From contig NW_003546628.1 of assembly GCF_000090795.2 (NCBI RefSeq), positions 25,070 to 58,597 on the forward strand: a DNA stretch of 33,528 bases. Reading direction: 5' to 3'. The DNA comes from Amphimedon queenslandica. Its lineage: Eukaryota; Porifera; Demospongiae; Haplosclerida; Niphatidae. The notes under the pieces are model-generated. The model saw nothing but the letters and a program-made list of their open reading frames with translations. It was not told the origin of the DNA and searched no databases. Within the stretch, counting starts at the first letter, position 1. Each line of letters begins with the position of its first letter. A program made the position numbers and the translations under genes. Shown one piece after another: positions 10,632-21,100 of the stretch.

Positions 10632-13600
10632 ATGGAACGAGCAATGGAGGGTCCACTAAAGACGATACGCTTCTCTCTTAATGGAAAGGAGGTGGAATTG
10701 AATGGTCCCAGTTCTCAAGCAAGCCTGAATGATTGGATAAGGGCACAGCCTGGACTAACTGGGACAAAGAAAATGTGTGATGAGGGCGGCTGTGGGTGTT
10801 GTGTAGTATCTCTCACCAAGACTGACCTTTTAACCAAAAAGCAAGTCACAATAGCTGTTAATTCTGTAAGAAAAGCACCTACGTGTATCTTTATTAGATT
10901 ATTATTTTTATTATGTTACTAGTGCTTGTGTCCTTTGTATTCCATTAATGGATGTTCAGTTACTACAGTTGAAGGAATTGGAAGGTAACCATATTTTATA
11001 GAGCTGTTGCATGGAAGTAATCAACAGGAGGGTGTGGCTAAAATTGAGCTAAATTGTCCGCCATGTTGGGTGGCAAGAAGGCCAAGAATGAATGGGGGAA
11101 ATGGAGAAAAAAAATTAAATTCTGCAGTTGACATTCCAGGCTAATGCAAGGTAGAAGATGAAGATATTGAATAAAGAAGTCTCTATAATATTCTGCAGCG
11201 AAGTATGATATCTCTTTGATGAAAAATCACAGTTTGTTTCCATTCCTCCATTTGTTGTGTGTACATTCTTGCCACTCAAGATGGCTGACAAGAATTTCTG
11301 CCTACCCCGTTGATTACATCCGTGCAACAGCTCTATACNNNNNNNNNNNNNNNNNNNNNNNNNNNNNNNNNNNNNNNNNNNNNNNNNNNNNNNNNNNNNN
11401 NNNNNNNNNNNNNNNNNNNNNNNNNNNNNNNNNNNNNNNNNNNNNNNNNNNNNNNNNNNNNNNNNNNNNNNNNNNNNNNNNNNNNNNNNNNNNNNNNNNN
11501 NNNNNNNNNNNNNNNNNNNNNNNNNNNNNNNNNNNNNNNNNNNNNNNNNNNNNNNNNNNNNNNNNNNNNNNNNNNNNNNNNNNNNNNNNNNNNNNNNNNN
11601 NNNNNNNNNNNNNNNNNNNNNNNNNNNNNNNNNNNNNNNNNNNNNNNNNNNNNNNNNNNNNNNNNNNNNNNNNNNNNNNNNNNNNNNNNNNNNNNNNNNN
11701 NNNNNNNNNNNNNNNNNNNNNNNNNNNNNNNNNNNNNNNNNNNNNNNNNNNNNNNNNNNNNNNNNNNNNNNNNNNNNNNNNNNNNNNNNNNNNNNNNNNN
11801 NNNNNNNNNNNNNNNNNNNNNNNNNNNNNNNNNNNNNNNNNNNNNNNNNNNNNNNNNNNNNNNNNNNNNNNNNNNNNNNNNNNNNNNNNNNNNNNNNNNN
11901 NNNNNNNNNNNNNNNNNNNNNNNNNNNNNNNNNNNNNNNNNNNNNNNNNNNNNNNNNNNNNNNNNNNNNNNNNNNNNNNNNNNNNNNNNNNNNNNNNNNN
12001 NNNNNNNNNNNNNNNNNNNNNNNNNNNNNNNNNNNNNNNNNNNNNNNNNNNNNNNNNNNNNNNNNNNNNNNNNNNNNNNNNNNNNNNNNNNNNNNNNNNN
12101 NNNNNNNNNNNNNNNNNNNNNNNNNNNNNNNNNNNNNNNNNNNNNNNNNNNNNNNNNNNNNNNNNNNNNNNNNNNNNNNNNNNNNNNNNNNNNNNNNNNN
12201 NNNNNNNNNNNNNNNNNNNNNNNNNNNNNNNNNNNNNNNNNNNNNNNNNNNNNNNNNNNNNNNAATACATTGAAAGGAGCTATACAGAGCCTGTCTGATG
12301 AGATCAAACCTAATGCCCCACCTGTATCAGCTAGTCCTAGTTATAGGAAGAGCCTTGCACTTAGCTTGTTTTATAAGGTATGTGTGGTTTGTAATTTAAT
12401 ATCCCTTGGCTTTTTCCTTTCTTAAATTACCTCTAGTTTTTTATTACTTTAATAGTTTTATCTTCAAGCTCTTGGTATTTCTAATGTTAATCCACTCTAC
12501 CAGTCAGCAGCTATGCCTTATGTGCGTCCAGTGTCCCAAGGTACCCAGTCATACAGTACTGATCCCAGCAAGTATCCTGTTAATGAGCCTCTGCCTAAAC
12601 TGACTGCTACTTTACAGGTAATTGGGATTTTGAGGAAAATATTTTAAGAGGGAAAATAAATTATGTAGTTTGAAGAACAGAGCCAAAATTTGCTTAACTT
12701 ACAAAAATTATTAAATAGCTATTGTCATTTATCTAGGCTTCAGGTGAGGCAGAATATACTACCGACATTCCACATCGCCCTGAAGAACTGGCTGCAGCAT
12801 TTGTACTAACTACTCAAGTATTCAGTGATATTGTGTATTTATGTACCATATTCATATGTACCTTTTATCATAGGGCAATGCAAAAATTTTGTCAATGGAC
12901 ACTACAGCAGCAATGGTAAATATTTTTAAAAGTAATTAGCTCTGAATTATGTTTACTTTCTAGTCAATGGAAGGAGCTGTAGCAATTGTTTCTGCTAAGG
13001 ACATTCCAAAGAATGGAAATAATGATTTCATGCATGCCTTAGGTGGTTACCCTGAATTGGTCAGTTTATTATGAATTTTGACTCATTGATATAATTATTA
13101 TTACTTGTGCATTTAGGTATTTGCTACTGATGTATCAGATTATGCTGGTCAAGCAGTTGGACTAGCACTGGCTGATACTCAAGAACATGCACTGAAAATG
13201 GCCAAAGCTGTAACTCTTACTTACCAGAGTCTAGGGAAACAGATACTCACCATACAAGATGCTATTGATGCCAAATCTTTCTATGACGAGCAACCTAATG
13301 TAACTGTTGGAGATGCTGATGGTATGTACTTGTACATGTATGTTGTTTACATTTGTGTGCCTACATGTATATTGATTTACATGTAAACTGCATGTTCATT
13401 CTAGACCTGGGGTGGATCAATAAGACTTATTCATAATTAATTAGAATATATGGTCAAGAGGGCAATGCAGTAACTTGCCTGTACTTGCCAATGGAGATCA
13501 ACATAAAAACGCTGCTGCTGTTGCTGTGTAAACTAGACACAGACCAATGAATTATAGTTTCATAATAACTGATTTAAATGAGAAGGATTTGTCTATGTCC

Positions 13601-16600
13601 ATAGCAGTTGTTTTAAAATTCTATTTGAAGTGTTATAAGCATTTGAGTAAAAATTCAATTTGAGAGGCACTGCCATGAGAAGTTAAATATTTTTCCAGCC
13701 TGATGTGTCACTACAATCTAAAACTGTTATACTGACCTAAAATTTAGCTTACTTATCTTAGTTTATACAAGAAAACATGTAATTATACAATCACAGTACT
13801 ATGATCCAGCTGCGCGCATCAAATCAACGGCAGTGCCCTCTTGACCATATTAATTCCAATATTTATGAATAAGTCTTATTGCAATTACACATTTAATTAT
13901 GCCATGTCGAAGTAATTTTAATTAAAATGCAGTGTATATGTATTTTGATGTGTTTTTGTGAACGAAAACATGACTTGCTATGAAAGAGTAATTATTGGTT
14001 TAGGAGATGGTAACTGCTGTTAAACTCTTTACTGGTTGTATCAAGTAATAACATAATTGTCAGCAGTGAACTTTTGACCTTAATTACAATATTAATTGTA
14101 ATTGAGTCATTAACCTCATTACAAATGTAGTTGACCCCAGGTCTGGTGCATTCTACCAAGACTTTACTTTGGTGTTTATGATATGAGTACATTAAGTTAC
14201 ATTATTGCAGGTGCTATCAAAGGGTCGGATCATGTTGTTACTGGTGACATTTCATGTGAAACACAGTATCATTTTACAATGGAGACTCAAGTAATGTAAA
14301 CTTCTCTATCATTACCATCTTTTTTTCTGTGTCAAATAGACCTCATTTGTAATCCCAGAAGATGATGGTTATACAGTGTATAGTTCAAGCCAGTGGGCAT
14401 GGTTTGCACAGCTTGCTGTTGCTAGTGTGCTTGGTATACCAGACAACAAGTAATAATTTATTTTACCTATTAATATTATTCATGTACATGTATTATTTAC
14501 AAGAGTGATGAGTAAGATTTTGCCAATAAAAATGTTCATGATTAATTATCTACAAATTAAATATTCTGATGATTTTTTCATTTAAATCTTTCTTTCAGAG
14601 TTACAGTAATGATTAAACGAGTTGGTGGTGCTTATGGAGCTAAAAGTAGTCATTCTGCTCTTGTAGCAGCTGCTTGCACTCTAGCTGCTAGTATCACTAG
14701 AAGGTAGAGAGAAAATAAAGTGATCATAATGTGTCTGTTTGTTAATAGGCCAGTGAGGTTGCATATGGACCTTGAAACTAACATGAAAATGATTGGGAAA
14801 AGATATCCTTACTATGCAAAATACACTGTAAGAGCAATAGACCTATAGACTTCTATTAGTATTAATAATTATAGGTTGGTTGCAGTAAGGAAGGAATATT
14901 AAATGGAATAAAAATTGACGTTTATAGTAATTCTGGTTGCACAGATAATGAAAGTTACTTGTCTTCTGTACTTCACTGTATTGACAACAGTAAGTCAATT
15001 TAGTCAAATTTGTCTGGTAATTGTATGTCAACCTTTATAGCATACAAGTGTCAAAACTGGTTATTGAATGGAACTTCATGTAAGACCAATACTCCCAGTA
15101 ATGTTTCTACAAGAGCTCCAGGTATCCTCCATTAATGAAATTGAAAATGAATGATTCTAAATAAAATTTGCTTGCATGAATTTTGGCATAGTGCAGAGCT
15201 TCTTGGCAGTAGGTTTTTATGAATTTTAAAGTAGATCCAAAATTTGGCAAAGCACTTTATATCATTACAGTAGAGGGTATATTTTGTCAAAAAAGGTTAC
15301 AATTAAGACAGTTTTTCAATAAAACTAATTTTTTGCTGAATTTTAAAAAGTGGCTTAAATATGATTAATGACCATATCATGGGCTATAATTAGTTAGTCA
15401 AAAATGGCTCTGAGTGAATTATTTATTTTTATGTGAATATGACAAGTATGTTTTTATGTTGTGTAGAAAGTTTGAGCTTATTCTGATCAAAATTTAACAA
15501 TAGATAGGTTGAATTAATTAAAAGTTATTATTTTCCCTGTATGTATTGAAATATTTAATGACACCATTGATGTATTAGGTCGTCTTCCTGCTATATTCAT
15601 CATTGGATCTATTATGGATAATGTTGCTCGCACTATTGGCATGAGTGTTGAAAAAGTTAAAGAAGCAAACTTGTACAAGAAAGGAGACGTCTCATATGTT
15701 GTGAGCTATTATTGTTTTACTCATAGTTGTAGTAATAAAGGATAATGAGGACTTAGCTTCTATCAATTTTTGTATTTTAGTCAAATGAGCCTTTGACATA
15801 TTGTAACATTGGTGAGCTCTGGCAACGTAAGTTGTTGATAATTGAGAATTATTATAATAATTAATAACAGAGATAAGCACCTCTGCTGATGTTGAAAATA
15901 GGAGCAAACAAATCTCAGACTATAATAAAGTATGATTTACAATAAGTGTTGTATTAGATGCATATTGTATCTAAATCACATGTTAGGCTAACAGGTGGAG
16001 GAAAAGGGGAATGTCTATGGTTCCCTTAAGATATGGTATATACTTGGGTGGATCTTACACAGTAATGGTTAGTATATATACTGGTGATGGATCTGTGTCT
16101 GTTGTACATGGTGGGGTTGAAATAGGACAAGGAATAAACACAAAGGTACATTGATTAAATATTTTTACCATCATTCTTATTTTTATCTTAAGGTTGCACA
16201 AGTCACTGCTAGTACTCTTGGTATTCCATTGAGTTTAGTTAATGTTTTGCCTACCAATTCATTCACTAGTCCTAATGGAGGTCCAACTGCAGGAAGCACA
16301 ACCAGTGAATTAAATTGCTTGGTAATGGATAATTAACTTAATTTTCTATTCTTTTACTTGCCATAAATGTCAATATGAGCCAAGATTTATTTCTCACATT
16401 TTAGGGTGCTTTAAATGCTTGTAAATCACTTAAGGCAAGACTTGATAAAGTGAAAGAGGAACTGATAGCCAGTGGAGTCTCAGATCCAAGCTGGCTTCAA
16501 ATTGTACAAAAAGCTTTTTCTAGTGGTGTTGATCTTTCAGAGAAATATCAGTAAGAAACATGATCGACTTTAATTATTCTAATTGTAATAGTTTGCATGG

Positions 16601-17751
16601 AGTTTCTGACTATTATAATTCGTATGGAGTGACTGTGGCTGAAGTTGAAGTTGATGTATTAACTGGAGAAACTGAAATATTGAGAGTTGACATTTTGTAT
16701 GATTGTGGACAAAGGTATGTATAATATGTATTCATTTCAACAAGAGTGGATAATTATTTAGGGAGAGTGTCTAATGCACCTATAATCTGTGATACCACAG
16801 TGCATATGTTTACATAGCATAGTGCTTAGCACCAAGTAGCCATTCTTGCATCCTTATATTTATTCCAAGTCAGAAAGCTGCAAAAAAGAAATAACCAACC
16901 ATTAGAAGAACATATTCCTGTCTGCTCCTGCTTGTTTCTCACACTACATGATCCTCGGAGTGGAGATATAAGTCTTAAAGTTGCCTGCTTAGACACTCTC
17001 CCTAAATAATTATGCACTCTTGATTTTAAGCGTATTGATCATTTCGTCATTCTTAATCTCTTTCTTTATTGCAGCATTAATCCTGAGATTGATATTGGAC
17101 AAGTAGAAGGTGCCTTTGTCATGGGGCTAGGTTATTTCTTAACAGAGAAAGTTATTTATGATACTGATACTGGAGCTTTACTAACACACAACACATGGGT
17201 ATGTGGTTGTATGAACAATGTTAAGTCATTGTTACCATTTCTGTTCATTCTGTTTTAGGAATACAAGCCACCTACTACTAAAGATATTCCAATTGATTTT
17301 AGAATTGAGCTACTCAAGAATGCACCAAATCCTACTGGAGTGCTTGGCTCTAAAGGTTAATACAGTTATTGTATCATGCATTTGATTTACCTAAGACATT
17401 TTAATGGAATTTTCCACTGCTAAACTTTTAATGTGCATGGCATACAATACTCTATGTTAATGCATGACTTTGTGTCATAAAAGAATTCTTCACTTTATAT
17501 TATTTATAGTTATGTTATTTTTCATTAGCTGTTGGTGAGCCACCATTGTGCATGAGTAGTGCTGCTTTATATGCTGTAAAGAGAGCTATTGAAAGTGCTA
17601 GACATGATGCTGGTGAAGACCAACCATTTACTTTGTGTAAGTTCTTTTCATTAATTGGATCTAGTGTATTACATTTTGTGCAGCTGCTCCAGCTACTGTT
17701 GAAGTAACCCAGCAAGCCTGTCTTGTTGATTCATCAAAATTCGTATTTTAG
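10632..17751 (+). CDS. aldehyde oxidase/xanthine dehydrogenase family gene, right copy (25 visible exons, interrupted by an assembly gap)
   Basis: Exons 10632-10865 and 10923-10984 give the N-terminal plant-type [2Fe-2S] domain: [14 protein letters not shown] supplies C49, C54 and C57, and the next exon starts with the fourth Cys (AVNS-C) and ends in VTTVEGIG. After the N gap, exons 12264-12377, 12456-12617, 12737-12817, 12874-12915, 12964-13059, 13117-13321, 14211-14290, 14340-14449, 14599-14703, 14749-14827, 14875-14989, 15041-15121, 15579-15700, 15781-15826, 15871-15929, 15987-16145, 16193-16321, 16405-16550, 16592-16714, 17075-17198, 17259-17355, 17529-17636 and 17684-17751 sum to 2451 nt, an unbroken 816-codon frame plus stop. 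The second Fe-S domain and most of the FAD domain are not visible. Motifs match the left copy, including VGEPPLC with the catalytic Glu. The Moco-site Glu of xanthine dehydrogenases (GGFGGKE) is Ser here (GGAYGAKSS). ATG 10632 was chosen because it precedes the Fe-S fold; ATG 10644 is a possible alternative. Confidence 0.88.
11001..11333. mobile_element. inverted-repeat MITE in the right oxidase gene, abutting the assembly gap (333 bp)
   Basis: Left end GAGCTGTTGCATGGAAGTAA pairs with right end TTACATCCGTGCAACAGCTC, with TATA on both outer sides (10997-11000, 11334-11337). Subterminal pairing continues inward (GTGGCAAGAAGG against CTTGCCAC). It lies in the intron after the VEGIG exon, and the N gap starts 5 bases beyond it. 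Confidence 0.78.
11339..12263. other. assembly gap (925 N)
   Basis: A run of N lies inside the right oxidase gene, between the exon ending at 10984 (about residue 98) and the exon starting at or before 12264. Family members of about 1300 residues would need roughly 400 more residues here plus introns, so 925 bases looks too short. The gap ends 10 bases before the point where homology to window base 1 begins. Confidence 0.99.
13402..14145. mobile_element. hAT-like MITE in oxidase intron, right copy
   Basis: Same element as 1518-2137: left end TAGACCTGGGG, right end ACCCCAGGTCTG, with GTTCATTC and GTGCATTC as flanking 8-mers (7 of 8 equal). It contains its own nested element at 13418-13881, which the left copy lacks. 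Confidence 0.72.
13418..13881. mobile_element. nested inverted-repeat element (about 464 bp), right copy only
   Basis: Left end CAATAAGACTTATTCATAA is matched in reverse by TTATGAATAAGTCTTATTG at the right end. A further paired stretch, TATGGTCAAGAGGGCA and TGCCCTCTTGACCATA, lies inside. It sits within the older hAT-like element and is absent from the left copy. There is no coding content; superfamily uncertain. Confidence 0.78.
16741..17022. mobile_element. inverted-repeat MITE in oxidase intron (about 282 bp), right copy only
   Basis: Arms of over 30 bp: CAAGAGTG then ATAATTATTTAGGGAGAGTG at the left, and the reverse complement (CACTCTCCCTAAATAATTAT then GCACTCTTG) at the right. The corresponding left-copy intron (4781-4850) is only 70 bp and lacks it. 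Flanks ATTTCAA and ATTTTAA may be an imperfect target duplication. Confidence 0.82.
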
Positions 17752-18152
17752 CTACGCTGTAGTATGAACCTGTCTTTTGAACATTAATTTTATTTTTATT
17801 ATATTTGTAAGCAATATCTGTATGTGGTGGACTGGCTCCTTATTTGTGTATGTACAAAAAATGGAATTTATTTCATAGGGTTGCTTGCTTTGATTTTTAT
17901 TTCTAAAATTGCTGTGTAGATAATCACACATGTAGTGAAACAGTTTTACTTTGCCAGTTTGTACTGAAAGGTACAAACACTATTAAACTATTCTTGTCTA
18001 AAGCTACAAATTCTTCATCTGATACTACCGCAGCAGACAATAATTTTTTGGTAATTGCTGGTATTGGTATCAGAATACTTAAAAGTGTTTGGGGGGGATC
18101 CCTCAGGATATGAATATCATTAAAATTGTTTTGACTTGTCTCTTGGGAAGAA
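17752..18152 (+). other. intergenic interval between the right oxidase and the ankyrin/Roc-COR gene
   Basis: About 400 bases separate the oxidase stop from the ATG of the MGNAQS exon, so the promoter of the second gene must be here or within the oxidase 3' part. The first 180 bases are conserved in the left copy; the rest was lost there with the first exons. A GGGGGGG run is at about 18091. No TATA box or polyadenylation hexamer was convincing. Confidence 0.5.
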
Positions 18153-21100
18153 ATGGGTAACGCACAGTCTGAGAAAGTAAGTTGCCACTTGTCATGAAGG
18201 TCTTGTCATTCTCTTATTTTTAAAAAAAGCTCTACAGTTATTGTAGGACAGGTAATGTTGAAAAAGTCAATCAAATACTCAATAGTGCCAGACCTCAACA
18301 TCACTTTGACGTAGACTGGAAGCACCCAGGGAAGGTACGTACGTTAAAGACTCCCATCGATCACTTAAAGCTAATGCTCGTTCTTACAGCACTATCGATC
18401 CCCGCTTATTGTTGCAAGCAAGAAAGGACATAAAGAGGTTGTGATATCACTCCTTGACAAGAAAGCCTCTACCGGTCAAAGGGATTTTGTATGTGTGGAA
18501 TTCAGGCCTTTTATACTATTAATTAATTAATAATTATTATTAATATTTTCAATAGTTTGGCTGGAATGCTCTTGATTATGCAGCATACAAAGGACACAAC
18601 GAAGTAGCAGAGATCCTTACTCGTGATGGTAATTGGGTGTCTAATGGAAGAACCTCCTATTACAATGAGTCATCACTTCATATTGCTACACGATGTTTAA
18701 ATGTAGAAATTGCTGAAGTATTGCTTAAGAGAGGAGGCACTGCTCTTATTGATGCTACAACAAGTGTGAGTCCCTCGTAATAATAAATTCAGTTTATGGT
18801 AATTTTCTCCAAGCATACATGGGGTTATTTTAAAACCTCAATTACAATTACAAGTACACATTCAGTTGTTAAAGTAGACTCATGATGAAGTACATGTAGT
18901 TTGATTTACAAATGCTATTGAAATAAAAGTCAGAAATATAATTATCTTGATTTTAAAATGGCAATTCAGCTGTTTCATCTACATGTGCAAGTTCATGTAC
19001 GTATGCCCATGGAATGTGAAGTGGCTACTGTAGTAAATTCACTACAATTATAATGAGTCAGTTGTCAGTACACTGACTAGGACAACTTAATTGCATAGCA
19101 ATTTTAATTACACTCTATTGAGGCTTTAATTAGAATTACAACTTTAATTAACTCCATGCAGCTCTACCTTCAAAATTTCTCTAAAAATACTTGCAGATTT
19201 TGATATCTACCTTTTAAAGCACCATGTAAAGCATTAGTAGAAGACTGAAATGTGTCAGCCATAGGGAAAATCTTTAGTGAAATGTCATGCATTGACTTAT
19301 GCTAAAAAAATTCGTTAATTTTTAGGGAAGAAAGACAGCTCTACATTATGCTGTTGCAAAAAGAAATATAGAGCTTGTTCGCCTTCTTTTGAAGCACAAT
19401 GCTTCAATTTATATCAGGAATATGGTGAGTGTCATTTTTCCATAATTGAGCAAATTCATGATCAAATTTAAGTGTTATTGACATAGAGTTTCCTGTTTAT
19501 GACTGAAATTCATTCATAATTTAATTAGCTGCATAACTGCCAGTCGTTTTTTAAATTACGCATTAATTTAATTTTTTAATAGGATCGACAGACACCATTG
19601 CAGTTAGCCAGATCAAAAAATTTTAAGGATGCAGTTCAACTAATGGACAAAGTAAGAATGATGGCTGCATGGATTTCCTGTATATTAATTTCCATTCTTC
19701 TTTTTAGGTAAGAAATGCCCCTGGCAGTTTTGAAACCACCTCCAATGATCATGAAGATATTGAAGATAATGATGCTGTAGTTACTGACAGTATCAGAGGG
19801 CATTCTGAGTCAAAAATAGACAGTGTTAGTATTTTTTCTGAAGCAATAGAGGTACAATGTTCTATTAAGTGCATTGTATCTGGACCTCCGATGTCTGGAA
19901 AAACTGTCTTCACAAATCGCGTAAAAGGAGAAATAGTTAATATCACAAAGACCAATGGTAGCCCTAGGCCTCATGCAAAGAAATTGATGACTAGGCAAAA
20001 GAGCTTTGTTATTCCATTTGCCCGACTATCTAGCATTGCATCATTAGGCAGTGAAAATAGCTCCGATGATGATGGTCAGCCACCAAACTCACCCCCTTAT
20101 ACCCCCCAAGACAGCTTCAAATCAACAGCATCCAAATATTTTGATGACACTGAAAATCTTTATCAACTACCAGACCGAATCAGTTACGACCCGCGATCTC
20201 TTCACATATTTAATGTAGGTAGTCAACCTGAGCTTATTCCTGCCTTACCTCTCATCCTCCGTGGACCAGCTTTATATTTTGTTTTCTTTGATGTATCTTG
20301 TGAGCTGACAAAAGAGATTGTTGTTAGAGGCGATGATGGATATACAATGCATTACAGCACAATACAGTACCTGCATCAAACCTTGTCAAGCTACTATGAA
20401 ATTGGAAGGGAAGATGGCTGTAAGGCTATCCTCATTGCCACACACATCGATCATATTGGGCGGGATAACATGCAGAAAGTTTTAAAAAAGAAAGACAAAG
20501 AATTGAGAAAATATTTTGGGAAGGCTGATTTTGTCAACGATGACTTCATCGTAACTGATCCAAAGAACAGTTACTTGTTCTTTCCCATTGACAACATGAA
20601 TGGCGACGATGCTGAGCTTAAGCACGTAGTGAAATTTATTGAAGATATATTAAGCAAATCTTTCAAACCCATGCAAATGTCTTATGATGTGGCACGTTTT
20701 TTAAACAAAATTGAGCAGAAGTATTCTAAGACAGAAGCGGGGATATGTCATTATGATGAAGCCATTAAAGTTGCTAGAGAATGTAATATAAGCAAAGGGG
20801 ACTTGCCACAAGTCCTTGAGTTTCTTCACCGAAATGTTGGCACTCTCTTGTACTTTGAAGAGGTTGATGGTTTGAATGAGTTTGTGATTTGCAATCCTGA
20901 TGCTCTTTTCTTCTCGCTCAATAGGTTTATTCGCTCAATAGGCAATAATGGTGCAATTCGTTTATCAGGAGAAGTCCCTGCCAGTTTATTGGATGGTACC
21001 ACAATTCAAGAGTGTACTCTGCCAATTTCCGAAAGGCACATCATTAGCTTGCTAATGCATCTCAACCTTTTCATGGAACTGCCACTTAACAGTGACATCT

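Larger units (their letters stand above)
12274..20976 (+). repeat. segmental duplication, right copy
   Basis: Partner of 1-7128 about 12.3 kb downstream, in direct orientation. It keeps the first exons of the ankyrin/Roc-COR gene that the left copy has lost. Exon identity varies strongly along the copy, from none changed over the catalytic-Glu exon to roughly a tenth changed in the middle exons (counted by eye). Confidence 0.95.

Noticed and set aside
11216..12425. Long open frames spanning the N run on both strands
   Set aside because: They consist of unknown bases translated as X; only the real sequence from 12264 encodes protein, as part of the oxidase exon.
16826..17017. Minus-strand 63-codon frame
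   Set aside because: It lies within the right-copy MITE 16741-17022 and is not protein-like.
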